64,000 nt of DNA from Kibdelosporangium banguiense (lineage in GTDB: Bacteria; Actinomycetota; Actinomycetes; Mycobacteriales; Pseudonocardiaceae). The position numbers were made by a program, and so were the translations under genes. The DNA lies in the NCBI RefSeq assembly GCF_017876405.1, contig NZ_JAGINW010000001.1:1873203-1937202 (forward strand), given 5' to 3'. Positions 41,845 through 50,103 of the stretch are shown here, one piece after another. The notes beneath the pieces are model-generated. The model saw only the letters and a list, made by a program, of their open reading frames with translations, ran no database searches and was not told where the DNA came from. Within the stretch, counting starts at the first letter, position 1. Each line of letters begins with the position of its first letter.

Positions 41845-42775
41845 GGTGCGTCCCGAACCGTCGAGCGTCCGGTTCGACGGACCATGGGCGCACCGCGACG
41901 TCCACGCCAACGGCATCCGGCTGCACGTCACGGAGACCGGTGAGGGCCCGCTTGTCCTGATGCTGCACGGGTTCGGCGAGTTCTGGTGGGGCTGGCGGCA
42001 TCAGCTGACCGCACTGAGCGACGCCGGATTCCGTGCTGTGGCCGTGGATCTGCGCGGGTACGGCGACTCCGACAAACCGCCGCGCGGCTACGACGCGTGG
42101 ACGCTCGCGGGTGACGTCGGCGGGCTGATCAAGGCCCTGGGGGAACGAAAAGCGCACGTCATCGGACACGGCTGGGGTGGCCTGCTGGCCTGGACCGCGG
42201 CCGCCCTGCACCCCCGGCTGGTGCACTCGATGGTCGCCATCGCCGCGCCGCACCCGCTCGCCCTGCGCCGCCAGATCCGCCGCACAGCCCTGCGCCGCAA
42301 GGAGAACAACCAAGCCAGGGCGATCGGCACGCTGTTTCGCGGGCAGATCCCGATGTACCCGGAACGCAAGCTGGTCAAGGACGACGCGATCGCCGTCGAG
42401 CAGCTGATGCACCGATGGGCCGGCCAAAAATGGGCCGCCGGACCGGACTTCACCGAGGCCGTGGCGCGCTACCGGCAGGCGATGCGTATCCGTGGCGTCG
42501 CGTTCAGCGCGATGGAGTACTACCGCTGGGCGGTGCGTTCACAGGTACGCAGTGAGGGCCGCAAGTTCACCGAGGCTCTCGACAAGCTGACGCCCGTTCC
42601 TGCGCTACGCATCCACGGCGCGAACGACCCGCTCATGCTGACCGCCACCGCGCGGGCGTCACAACGGTGGCTGGGCCACAACGCGCCTATGCACGTGCTG
42701 TCCGGAGTCGGGCACTACCCACACGAGGAAGCACCCGACTTCGTCAACAAGACCCTCAAGTCCTGGCTGTCCTAA
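41810..42775 (+). CDS. Epoxide-hydrolase-like alpha/beta hydrolase without nucleophile (EphE position)
   Basis: A 321-residue alpha/beta hydrolase fold protein. The oxyanion region MLHGFGEFWWGWRHQL and VDLRGYGDSDKP match epoxide hydrolases, and a late SGVGHYPHEEAP supplies the catalytic His. At the nucleophile elbow, where epoxide hydrolases have GHDWGG, the sequence is GHGWGG with Gly at residue 121, so the usual Asp or Ser nucleophile is missing. Catalysis by the standard route is unlikely. TTG 41810 follows AAGGA; GTG 41846 is an alternative start. It sits where M. tuberculosis has ephE (Rv3670) and converges on marP with a four-base overlap. Confidence 0.85.
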   Translation: MPRSSAVTTTTEVRPEPSSVRFDGPWAHRDVHANGIRLHVTETGEGPLVLMLHGFGEFWWGWRHQLTALSDAGFRAVAVDLRGYGDSDKPPRGYDAWTLAGDVGGLIKALGERKAHVIGHGWGGLLAWTAAALHPRLVHSMVAIAAPHPLALRRQIRRTALRRKENNQARAIGTLFRGQIPMYPERKLVKDDAIAVEQLMHRWAGQKWAAGPDFTEAVARYRQAMRIRGVAFSAMEYYRWAVRSQVRSEGRKFTEALDKLTPVPALRIHGANDPLMLTATARASQRWLGHNAPMHVLSGVGHYPHEEAPDFVNKTLKSWLS

Positions 42776-43956
42776 GCCGCACAGGCTCCGGTGTCGACCC
42801 GGCGGGTCAGCCGAGGCGCTTGCTGCACCTCGTCGGCAACCTGCTTGGCCGTGAGCACGAACCCGGTCTCGTCATCGTCGACGGCCGCGCCGAACACAAC
42901 GCCGATGACGTTGCCGCTCGGGTCGACGAGCGGACCGCCCGAGTTACCGCTCTGCACCTTCGCACGTACCGTGAACACGTCCCGCGTGACGGTGTTGGCG
43001 TCGTAGATGTCGGGGCCGCGCAGGTTGATGCGCTCACGGACACGTGCGGCCGACGCCGTGTACGGGCCGTCGAGCGGATAGCCGAGCACGATGCTTGAGT
43101 CGCCCTTGCTGGCTTCCTGCTGCGCGAACTGCAACGGCCGGGCAGTCAGCTCCGGCACCGACAGAATCGCCACGTCGACCGAGGGGTCGTAGAGCACCAC
43201 GCGGGCGTCCAGCTGGCCGTTGTCCGTCTCGACGGAGACCTGATCGGTACCCGCGACCACGTGGGCGTTGGTCATCACGCGCTGCGGGGAGATCACGAAC
43301 CCGGTGCCTTCCAGGGCCCGGGAGCACGACTGGGCGCGTGCGTGGATCTTCAGCACGCTGGTGCGGACCTGGCGGACGACCGGGCTGTTCTGCAACGCGG
43401 GGTCCGGCGGGCCGGTGTCCAGCAGCGGGGTCTGCGAGAACGGCCCCATCACGCTCGGGAAACCGGAGTCGTCGAGCAGCTTCTTCACGCCGTTGGGCAG
43501 CTGGTCGGCGCCCGGCGGCATGATGTCGTCCACGCCGCCCAGCACGACCGAGCCGCGGATTGCCTGCGCCAGGCCGGGCAAACCGGTCACTGTGGTCAGC
43601 GGGACCGCGATGATCCACGAGACCACGAACACGACCACGCCCTGCACGAGCGCGCCGAGGATGCTCTCGATGGGGGTGAGATTGGGCGTCTTCATCTTGC
43701 GGCGGAGCGTCCTGCCCACCCAGACGCCGGCTGTCTCCCCCAATGCGACCATGAACACCACGATCGCGATGAAGAACGCCGCCCTGGTGGCGAAGTTGGT
43801 GAAGTTCTCGACGATCAACGGGGCGATGATCGCGCCGAGCACGAGCCCCGCGAACACCCCGATCAGGGCCGGCAGCGCGATCACCACGCCCTGCCGGGCG
43901 CCGGAAATCGCGGCTAGCACGACGAGCGCCAGCACCAGCACGTCGACCCAGTTCAA
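42772..43956 (-). CDS. marP: Membrane serine protease MarP
   Basis: Periplasmic trypsin-like protease needed in mycobacteria for acid resistance. The 394-residue protein starts with a CvpA-like domain of four membrane helices (about 1-125) followed by an S1C protease domain. The catalytic triad H232 (NAHVVAG), D261 (DVAILSV) and S339 (GNSGGPL) is almost at the M. tuberculosis positions. C211 and C392 correspond to the redox-sensitive disulfide known in MarP. In mycobacteria it cleaves the peptidoglycan hydrolase RipA in acid. It lies upstream of no coupled gene; the Nudix gene ends four bases before its start. Confidence 0.95.
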   Translation of the reverse strand: MNWVDVLVLALVVLAAISGARQGVVIALPALIGVFAGLVLGAIIAPLIVENFTNFATRAAFFIAIVVFMVALGETAGVWVGRTLRRKMKTPNLTPIESILGALVQGVVVFVVSWIIAVPLTTVTGLPGLAQAIRGSVVLGGVDDIMPPGADQLPNGVKKLLDDSGFPSVMGPFSQTPLLDTGPPDPALQNSPVVRQVRTSVLKIHARAQSCSRALEGTGFVISPQRVMTNAHVVAGTDQVSVETDNGQLDARVVLYDPSVDVAILSVPELTARPLQFAQQEASKGDSSIVLGYPLDGPYTASAARVRERINLRGPDIYDANTVTRDVFTVRAKVQSGNSGGPLVDPSGNVIGVVFGAAVDDDETGFVLTAKQVADEVQQAPRLTRRVDTGACAA

Positions 43957-43960
43957 GCTT

Positions 43961-44641
43961 TCACACCTCCGGACGGCTTGACCGCCACGCTACGTCAAGT
44001 TCCCGCACATCGGACTGATCCCACGGCCGGTCCCAGCCGCCGGCGGCCAGTACGACCGTCAGCAGCGCCGCCGTGAAACCCCACACCAGCATGCCCGGTG
44101 CGCTGAACGCCGGCCCGGTGAATCCCAACGGGTGACGCACCATGAAACGGTTCGCCGGGTCCGCCAGATGATCCATCGGGATCCGGGCCACCGCGGCGGT
44201 CTCCGCCGGGTCGACCGCGCACACCGGGGAAGGCTGCTGCCAGTGCGCAAGCACTGGTGTGACAAGGAACTTGGAAACCGGTACATACAGGGCAGGCATA
44301 ACAGCAACGGGCAGAACACCCTCGGGAAGCACGCCGGTCTCCTCGACGGCTTCCCGTATGGCCGTCCCGATCGGGAAGTCGTCGCCTTCGTCGGCCTTCC
44401 CTCCGGGGAAGGCGACTTGGCCCGCATGGGAGCCCAAATCGTCCGACCGCCGCAACAGCAGGACGTCGGGCCCGCCGGGTCCCTCACCGAGCAGGATGAG
44501 CACGGCCGCGTCCCGCGCGATCACATGATCAGGCGGGCTCAGCCTGCGGAAAAGGTCCGGATCGAGATCACGGGTGGCCTCCACGAGCTTGCCCATCCAG
44601 GCGGGGACGTCGGCCGGATCGACCAAAGGGCCGTGGGTCAC
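43961..44641 (-). CDS. Nudix hydrolase, CoA-pyrophosphatase type
   Basis: A 226-residue Nudix enzyme of the CoA-diphosphatase subgroup (Rv3672c position). The box GGKADEGDD...TAIREAVEETG lies near 83-106. RRSDDLGSHAGQVAFPGG is the accessory UPF0035-like motif typical of CoA pyrophosphatases, which split CoA or oxidised CoA to 4'-phosphopantetheine and 3',5'-ADP. The start overlaps the thioredoxin-like gene stop by ATGA, placing it in the nth-trx-nudix-marP block. Confidence 0.88.
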   Translation of the reverse strand: MTHGPLVDPADVPAWMGKLVEATRDLDPDLFRRLSPPDHVIARDAAVLILLGEGPGGPDVLLLRRSDDLGSHAGQVAFPGGKADEGDDFPIGTAIREAVEETGVLPEGVLPVAVMPALYVPVSKFLVTPVLAHWQQPSPVCAVDPAETAAVARIPMDHLADPANRFMVRHPLGFTGPAFSAPGMLVWGFTAALLTVVLAAGGWDRPWDQSDVRELDVAWRSSRPEV

Positions 44642-45198
44642 TGCCCCACCGCCTTCTCAACGTCCGCCACAGAGTGGAACACGGGCGGATCGTTGATGAA
44701 GTTCACTAGTCCTTGGGCATCGATCAGGTAGGACGCCGGCAATCTGGTCGGCTTGAGCGCCCGTTTCACCGAGCCGTCTTGATCGAGCAGGCTGGGGACA
44801 CGCACCTTGAGGTTCGTCAGCATCGCGATGGCGGTCGCCTGCTCGCTTTCGACGGCGACCGTGACGACGGGGATGGCGCCGGGCTTGGCGGCGTACTGCG
44901 CGAGCACGGGGAGTTCTTCCTGGCAGGGCGCGCACCAGGTGGCCCAGACGTTCACCAGGACCGGTCCGGCAAACACTTGCGCCACGTCGGCGTTCTGGCC
45001 GTCAGCCAGGCACGTGGCGGTCACGCCCTGCACGGTCGCCAGCGCCACGCCTTGGCGTGAGCACGTCGGCAGATCCGTCTTGACCGGGGGCGGGGACGGG
45101 GCGGCCTTCGGGGCTTCGTCCGTACGCGGCCATAACGCGATCGTCCCGGCCACCACCAGGACCAACGCCACGAGGGCCCATCGAACCTTGACGCTCAA
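44638..45198 (-). CDS. Membrane-anchored thioredoxin-like (TlpA/ResA) protein, TTG start
   Basis: A 186-residue extracytoplasmic disulfide reductase candidate. An N-terminal signal anchor ([19 protein letters not shown]) and Pro-rich linker lead to a thioredoxin fold with WATWCAPC (C89, C92) and the cis-Pro region near LPASYLID. Two more cysteines (C46, C63) lie in the N-terminal part. The start TTG 45198 forms a TTGA overlap with the nth stop, the best choice since no ATG or GTG exists nearby in frame. Counterpart of Rv3673c; it may keep envelope cysteines reduced or serve cytochrome maturation. Confidence 0.85.
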   Translation of the reverse strand: MSVKVRWALVALVLVVAGTIALWPRTDEAPKAAPSPPPVKTDLPTCSRQGVALATVQGVTATCLADGQNADVAQVFAGPVLVNVWATWCAPCQEELPVLAQYAAKPGAIPVVTVAVESEQATAIAMLTNLKVRVPSLLDQDGSVKRALKPTRLPASYLIDAQGLVNFINDPPVFHSVADVEKAVGQ

Positions 45199-45980
45199 CC
45201 TGCCGCCTTGCGTTTGGGCTGGCCGGCCTTCTCCGCGAGCTCGATCAGATGCTCGGCCTCGACGCCCTTGACCAGCTTGGCCGCGATCTCCGGCTCGGTC
45301 GGCCCGGAACCGAACGACGGGCAGTCCTTGGCCAGCAGACATGCGCCACAGGCCGGTTTACGGGCATGGCACACCCGCCTGCCGTGGAAGATGATCCAAT
45401 GCGACGCCATCGTCCAGTCCTTGGCGGGCAGCAGCTTGGCCACCGCGAACTCGACCTTGACCGGGTCCTCTTGTTCGGTCCAGCCCCAGCGCCGCACCAG
45501 CCTGCCGAAGTGCGTGTCGACGGTCAGGCCGGGCTTGTCGAACGCGTTGCCGAGCACCACGTTGGCTGTCTTGCGGCCGACGCCCGGCAGCGTGACCAGG
45601 TCTTCCAGCTTGCCGGGCACTTCGCCGCCGTACCGCTCGACGAGCGCGGCACCGAGCCCGATCAGGGACCCGGCCTTGGCCCGGAAGAACCCCGTCGGCC
45701 GGATCAGCTCCTCGAGCTCCGTACGGTCGGCGGCGGCGTAGGCGGCCGCGGTCTTGTACTTCGCGAACAGCGCCGGCGTGGTCAGGTTGACGCGCACATC
45801 CGTGGTCTGCGCCGACAGCACCACCGCGACGAGCAGTTCCAGCGGGTTGGTGAAGTCGAGCTCGGCCTTCGCGTCCGGGTAGGCCTCGGACAACGCCCGC
45901 ACCATCTTGCGGGCCCGACGGACGAGCCCGGTCGGCGGTTTGGCCGTCTCAACGGGGGGCTGCTTGGTCGCAGGAGGCAC
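45195..45980 (-). CDS. nth: Endonuclease III
   Basis: Base-excision-repair glycosylase/AP lyase for oxidised pyrimidines. Over 261 residues it shows the helix-hairpin-helix [12 protein letters not shown] with catalytic K137, the catalytic D155 in VDTHFGR, and the [4Fe-4S] cluster ligands C204, C211, C214 and C220 with the C-x6-C-x2-C-x5-C spacing. An N-terminal tail of about 18 residues and a C-terminal helical tail of about 40 exceed the E. coli enzyme, as usual in actinobacteria. First gene of the nth-trx-nudix set. Confidence 0.97.
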   Translation of the reverse strand: MPPATKQPPVETAKPPTGLVRRARKMVRALSEAYPDAKAELDFTNPLELLVAVVLSAQTTDVRVNLTTPALFAKYKTAAAYAAADRTELEELIRPTGFFRAKAGSLIGLGAALVERYGGEVPGKLEDLVTLPGVGRKTANVVLGNAFDKPGLTVDTHFGRLVRRWGWTEQEDPVKVEFAVAKLLPAKDWTMASHWIIFHGRRVCHARKPACGACLLAKDCPSFGSGPTEPEIAAKLVKGVEAEHLIELAEKAGQPKRKAAG

Positions 45981-46076
45981 GGGACTAGCCTACGGGCCGC
46001 CGAACAACGTCCAGTGACCCCAGACGTCTTAGTCAATGTGCCGAGCGACGTCGTTTAAGCGAGGATCGAACTCATC

Positions 46077-46328
46077 ATGGCTGTCTGGTTCGTGTTCGTA
46101 GTACCCCTGGTGATCATGCTTTTCGCGCTGTTCATGGAGCGCGTCGAGACCCGCCTGCGGCATGTCGCCGTCCAGGAGGACGAGGTCGAGCAGCTGCTCG
46201 AGGACGTCCGCCCGGACGAGGTGCGGGCGCTCTACGGGCACGGCATCGGCCGCGCCCTGGAACTCTTCCGGCTCCGCCGCAAGGGCGGCCGCGCCGCACG
46301 AATGCGCGCACAGCGGGTGCGCCAGTGA
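46077..46328 (+). CDS. Small membrane protein (Rv3675 position)
   Basis: An 83-residue protein. One N-terminal membrane helix (VWFVFVVPLVIMLFALFME) is followed by a charged cytoplasmic helix (QEDEVEQLLEDVRPDEVRALYG) and an Arg-rich end. It lies between nth and crp, where M. tuberculosis has a membrane protein gene. Function unknown. Confidence 0.75.
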   Translation: MAVWFVFVVPLVIMLFALFMERVETRLRHVAVQEDEVEQLLEDVRPDEVRALYGHGIGRALELFRLRRKGGRAARMRAQRVRQ

Positions 46329-46447
46329 CTACCTGGCTGTAGCGTGCGGCGTGCCCGGTAAGGACATCCGGGTGAACGTCCTACACTGCAGGTAGTCAGA
46401 AAGCGGCGACGGTGTTTCCTCGCCGTGTCGCGACAGGAGGGACGAGC

Positions 46448-47122
46448 GTGGACGAGACCCTGGCCAGGGCCGGTATCTTCCAGGGGGTTGAGCCTGCGGC
46501 AGCCGAGGCGCTCAGCCAGACGCTCGAGTCCGTGGACTTCCCCCGCGGTCACGTCATCTTCGCCGAGGGTGAGCCGGGCGACAGGCTGTACATAATCCTC
46601 TCGGGCAAAGTGAAGCTCGGCAGGAAGTCGCCAGACGGGCGCGAGAACCTCCTGGGCATCTTCGGGCCGTCGGACATGTTCGGCGAACTGTCCATCTTCG
46701 ACCCGGGCCCCCGCACCTCCACGGCGACCACCGTCACCGAGGTCCGCGCGGTCACCATGGGCCGGCCGGAGCTGCGGCAGTGGATCGCCACCCGCCCGGA
46801 GATCGCCGAGCAGCTGCTGCGGGTCGTGGCCCGCAGGCTGCGCCGGACCAACGGCATGCTCGCCGACCTGATCTTCACCGACGTGCCCGGCCGCGTGGCC
46901 AAGGCCCTGCTCCAGCTGGCGCAGCGCTTCGGCAGCCAGGAAGCCGGCCTGCTGCGCGTCACCCACGACCTCACCCAGGAAGAGATCGCCCAGTACGTCG
47001 GCGCCTCCCGCGAGACCGTCAACAAGGCGCTCGCGGACTTCGCCCACCGTGGCTGGCTCCGCCTGGAAGGCAAGAGCGTCCTGATCCTGGACCCGGAACG
47101 ACTCGCTCGCCGGGCCCGCTAG
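46448..47122 (+). CDS. crp: CRP/FNR-family global regulator (Crp/GlxR)
   Basis: cAMP-responsive transcription factor, actinobacterial Crp (Rv3676)/GlxR type. Over 224 residues it has the cyclic-nucleotide domain ([38 protein letters not shown], the phosphate-binding cassette) and a winged HTH ([24 protein letters not shown]). GTG 46448 has AGGAGG eight bases upstream. Monocistronic and ended by a 16-bp terminator. It should act on TGTGA-N6-TCACA sites; I did not find a clear one in its own 120-nt promoter. Confidence 0.95.
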   Translation: MDETLARAGIFQGVEPAAAEALSQTLESVDFPRGHVIFAEGEPGDRLYIILSGKVKLGRKSPDGRENLLGIFGPSDMFGELSIFDPGPRTSTATTVTEVRAVTMGRPELRQWIATRPEIAEQLLRVVARRLRRTNGMLADLIFTDVPGRVAKALLQLAQRFGSQEAGLLRVTHDLTQEEIAQYVGASRETVNKALADFAHRGWLRLEGKSVLILDPERLARRAR

Positions 47123-47133
47123 CAGCTGTGCTT

Positions 47134-47170
47134 CTCAGCCCTCGTCGAGTTCCGCTCGACGAGGGCTGAG
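47134..47170. terminator. Perfect 16-bp terminator between crp and a convergent gene
   Basis: CTCAGCCCTCGTCGAG and CTCGACGAGGGCTGAG flank a TTCCG loop. It lies 11 nt after crp and 5 nt before the stop of the opposite-strand gene, so it serves both. Confidence 0.9.
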
Positions 47171-47175
47171 GGCGT

Positions 47176-47469
47176 TCAGCGTTTGAGTGTGAAAGTGAAG
47201 TCGCCGGAGAGCTTGCCGCCCAGCCGGACGGCCGAGACGAGCTTGCCCTCCGCGAGCAGCCTCTGCACCTCGGCCCGTGAAAGAGCGCACCCTTCGGCGA
47301 TCAGTCGCACCGGCCGGACAGGGATCCGTACCGCGAAGCGGACCGAGACGTCGATCACCTCGCGGTCCAGGTGATCCGTCCCGCCGGTGTCCAGACGCCA
47401 GGCGTTGTCCCAGTCGAGGGCGATGCGATTGCGGTGCTGTACGACCGGATCCTGGAGCAGCATGTCCAT
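47176..47469 (-). CDS. Small hypothetical protein
   Basis: A 97-residue protein if begun at ATG 47469, with no motif I recognise. It contains VIDVSVRFAVRIPVRPVRLIAEG (beta-rich) and a helix SRAEVQRLLAEGKLVSAVRLGGKL that vaguely resembles an S4 or DNA-binding helix. It has no clear ribosome site. The frame remains open to 47547, so the start is uncertain. It lies downstream of the multi-hairpin region on the same strand, which could be its leader. Confidence 0.5.
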   Translation of the reverse strand: MDMLLQDPVVQHRNRIALDWDNAWRLDTGGTDHLDREVIDVSVRFAVRIPVRPVRLIAEGCALSRAEVQRLLAEGKLVSAVRLGGKLSGDFTFTLKR

Positions 47470-47545
47470 GGCTAGACGACTTGGTCCGGCAGCACGGTAA
47501 TCGCGCACAACGGCGCTGCTCCACTGATTTTCGTGCTGCACACAC

Positions 47546-47770
47546 AAAGGACCGGGCGCTGCCCCCGACGCAGCGCACCGGCCCTTTGCGTCGCGCGAGC
47601 CATCCCCCGACGGCTCGCGCTCCCCGCCCTCCTGGCGTTCCGGCCCCGACCCTCACGCCGGAGGGAGCTTGGCCTTCGGGGTACCCGATTCCCCGGAGGC
47701 GAAATCCCACCATCGCACGGACCCACCCCTGCGACTCAAGTCTTTTCACCCTCAAGGACCCGGATGAGTC
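47546..47770. other. Multi-hairpin non-coding region, candidate structured RNA
   Basis: Four strong stems follow each other. A is 47546-47587 (AAAGG..CCGG..GCGCTGC with GCAGCGC..CCGG..CCTTT). B is 47593-47620 (9 bp, loop ATCCCCCGAC). C is 47627-47665 (10 bp plus one bulge). D is 47672-47700 (10 bp with one wobble). A weaker pairing GACTCA / TGAGTC spans 47733-47770. A resembles a terminator in either direction. No ORF here is convincing. On the minus strand it could be a small RNA of about 230 nt or the leader of the 97-residue gene; on the plus strand it would be a leader for the MFS gene. No known RNA family was recognised. Confidence 0.45.
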
Positions 47771-47878
47771 AGATTCGTTGTGCGAGTTTCCGTCGAATTC
47801 ACTTTCCGTTGCGAGACCGTGATCAATCGGGGGCCTTGTCCGCCAAACGGGCGAGGGTGATGTAACGCACCGTAAAAT

Positions 47879-47898
47879 AGTGGTACGGGGGTACCACT
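47879..47898. promoter_or_regulatory. Palindromic operator candidate before the MFS gene
   Basis: AGTGGTAC-GGGG-GTACCACT, perfect 8-bp arms. It directly follows a -10-like TAAAAT (47873-47878), so a bound protein would block initiation. A third GGTAC copy lies at 47911. Confidence 0.5.
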
Positions 47899-47908
47899 CC
47901 TGCGCATA

Positions 47909-49153
47909 ATGGTACGCATGTCCCACAATGTGTCGCTGGCTGACTACCGGGCCGCGCTGACCGCCCCAGGGGCGCGTGGCCCGGTCGTCGCGGCTGTGTT
48001 CGCTCGCCTGCCGATCGCGATGGTCGGCCTGTCCCTGCTGTTCTACGTGCAGCGGGTGACCGGTTCGTTCGCGGTTGCCGGGTTGGTGTCGGCAGGCGCG
48101 TTGATCGGTACCGCCGTCGGTTCCGTGCTGCAGGGCCGGATCATGGACCGGCTTGGGCCGAGCCGTCCGCTGCTGGCCGCCTCGCTTCTGTTCGCCGGGT
48201 TGGTCGCGGTCGCGGTTGTGGCCGTGGAGTCGCACGCGAGTACACCTGTGCTGCTTGTGCTGGCACTGGGCGTGGGGATGACGCAGCCGACGGTCGGATC
48301 GGCGTCGCGTGCGTTGTGGGCACGGTTGCTGCCTGCGGGTCGTGCGCGGCAGGCCGCGTACAACTACGACGCGATCAGCATCGAGGTGTTCTTCATCCTC
48401 GGTCCGGGTCTGAGCGGTCTGCTCGCCGGGTTGCCGTGGGCGGGGACGGGTCTGCTGATCAGTGCGGTGTCTCAGACGCTTGGCGCGATCGGGTTCGCGC
48501 TGACCAGGACCGTGCGTGAGCTGCGGCCGTTGGAGCAAACGGGGTCAAAGCTGCTTGGCGCGCTGGCCAGTCCGGGGATGCGTACGGTCGCGCTCGCCGC
48601 GATGGGTTTCGGTGTGGTGATCGGCTTCGTGGAGGTCGCGGTTCCGGCGGCGGCCACAGCGGCCGGGCACCAGCCGATGGGCGGCGTGATGCTGAGCATC
48701 TGGTCGGTCAGTTCGGTGATCTTCGGCGTGCTGTACGGCATGCGCCCATGGCCACGGCCGATGCACCTGCGGCTGCCGGTGTTGCTGACCGGGTTCGCGG
48801 TGCTGATCTCGCTGTCGGCGATTCCGAGCGGCCTGGTCGGGCTGACGATCACGCTGCTGATCGCCGGGATGATGATCACGCCGCAGTCCACCGCGCACTC
48901 GACCGCGCTTGAGCAGGTCGCGCCGCCGAGCACGGTCACCGAGGCGTTCGGGTGGGTCATCACCGCGGTCACGCTCGGTCTCGCGTTCGGGCAGTCGGTG
49001 AGCGGCTACCTGGTCGAGCACGTCAGTGTGTCCTCGGCGTTCCTCGCCGCGGCCGCTGCCGGGCTGGTGATCGCGAGCCTGGTGTTCGTCTTCCGTGGCA
49101 CGATCGCGGCAGGCGTGCCGGCTCAGAAAAAGGACCATGCACTAGCAAGCTGA
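47909..49153 (+). CDS. MFS transporter, possible nucleoside carrier
   Basis: A 414-residue protein with 12 hydrophobic segments and the MFS loop GRIMDRLGPSR between helices 2 and 3. Substrate cannot be told from sequence. Its stop is eight bases before the nucleoside hydrolase start, so the pair is probably one operon, and nucleosides are a reasonable guess for the cargo; drug-efflux-type carriers look similar. ATG 47909 and ATG 47918 are both possible, neither with a clear ribosome site, which suggests a leaderless or near-leaderless mRNA. Confidence 0.85.
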   Translation: MVRMSHNVSLADYRAALTAPGARGPVVAAVFARLPIAMVGLSLLFYVQRVTGSFAVAGLVSAGALIGTAVGSVLQGRIMDRLGPSRPLLAASLLFAGLVAVAVVAVESHASTPVLLVLALGVGMTQPTVGSASRALWARLLPAGRARQAAYNYDAISIEVFFILGPGLSGLLAGLPWAGTGLLISAVSQTLGAIGFALTRTVRELRPLEQTGSKLLGALASPGMRTVALAAMGFGVVIGFVEVAVPAAATAAGHQPMGGVMLSIWSVSSVIFGVLYGMRPWPRPMHLRLPVLLTGFAVLISLSAIPSGLVGLTITLLIAGMMITPQSTAHSTALEQVAPPSTVTEAFGWVITAVTLGLAFGQSVSGYLVEHVSVSSAFLAAAAAGLVIASLVFVFRGTIAAGVPAQKKDHALAS

Positions 49154-49161
49154 GGGAACCC

Positions 49162-50100
49162 ATGCGGCGTTTGATCATCGATACGGACCCGGGCGTCGAC
49201 GACGCCTTCGCGATCGCCCTGGCGGCGGCGAGCCCCGAGGTGGAGCTGCTCGCGTTGACCACGGTCGCGGGGAACATCGGCATTGAACACACCACGCGCA
49301 ACGCGTTGAACGTGCTGTCGCTCTGCGGTCGCGAGGACGTTCCCGTGGCTGTCGGCGCGCATCGGCCTTTCTCACGGCCGGTGCGTGGCGACGACGCCCA
49401 CGGCAACGACGGGCTTGGCGGTTACGCGTCGTCGATCCCGTCGTCCAAAGCCACCGTTGATCCGCGCGACGCCGTCACGCTTATGGTCGACGTACTGACC
49501 GCAGCCGAAGAGCCGGTCACCATCGTGCCGATCGGGCCGTTGACGAATGTGGCGTTGCTGCTTGCCGCGCATCCAGGCATCAAGTCCAAGATCGAACGGC
49601 TTGTGATCATGGGTGGCGGGATCGAGGGCGGCAACGTGACCCCGTCCGCGGAGTTCAACGTCTGGGTGGACCCGGAGGCGGCCCGCCGGGTCCTGGTCGA
49701 GGAGGACGTCCCGGTCACGCTGGTCCCCCTGGACGTGACCATGAAATGCGCGGTCGGCGACGACTGGCTGGGCAAACTCGCCGCGGCCCACGCCGTCGGG
49801 CGGGAGCTCGTGGCGATGACCCCGCACTATCGGGCCTTCTACAAGGAAATGTCCGGCGTCGACATGCTGGTGATCCACGACGCCATCGCGGTCGCCGAGG
49901 CGGTCAGCCCAGGCATCGTGAGCACGGTCCCGATGCACCTTGAGGTCGACTGTTCGGACGGACCGGGCAGCGGCGCGACCATCGCCGACCGCCGTCACCA
50001 GCTCGCCATACCCGGCCGGCGCGTGGTGGACGTGGCGATGAACGCGGACTTCGACGCGTTGCAGGCCTTCATCCTGGACCGCCTGACCGAGCATTTCTGA
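49162..50100 (+). CDS. Inosine/uridine-preferring nucleoside hydrolase
   Basis: Splits the N-glycosidic bond of ribonucleosides to base and ribose. The 312-residue protein has the calcium-binding DTDPGVDDA motif (7-15), HGNDGLGG near 83, the VPIGPLTNVALLL and VIMGGGI region, EFNVWVDPEAA, and a late IHDAIAVAE with the conserved Asp ligand. GAGGG lies five bases before ATG 49162. It is paired with the MFS gene, consistent with nucleoside uptake and salvage. It converges with the PHP-domain gene. Confidence 0.93.
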   Translation: MRRLIIDTDPGVDDAFAIALAAASPEVELLALTTVAGNIGIEHTTRNALNVLSLCGREDVPVAVGAHRPFSRPVRGDDAHGNDGLGGYASSIPSSKATVDPRDAVTLMVDVLTAAEEPVTIVPIGPLTNVALLLAAHPGIKSKIERLVIMGGGIEGGNVTPSAEFNVWVDPEAARRVLVEEDVPVTLVPLDVTMKCAVGDDWLGKLAAAHAVGRELVAMTPHYRAFYKEMSGVDMLVIHDAIAVAEAVSPGIVSTVPMHLEVDCSDGPGSGATIADRRHQLAIPGRRVVDVAMNADFDALQAFILDRLTEHF

Positions 50101-50103
50101 CCG

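Noticed and set aside
47546..47770. Cobalamin or c-di-AMP riboswitch on the minus strand
   Set aside because: A GCCAGGAGGGC piece resembles part of the cobalamin element, but the B12 box and other conserved blocks were not found; left as unassigned structure.
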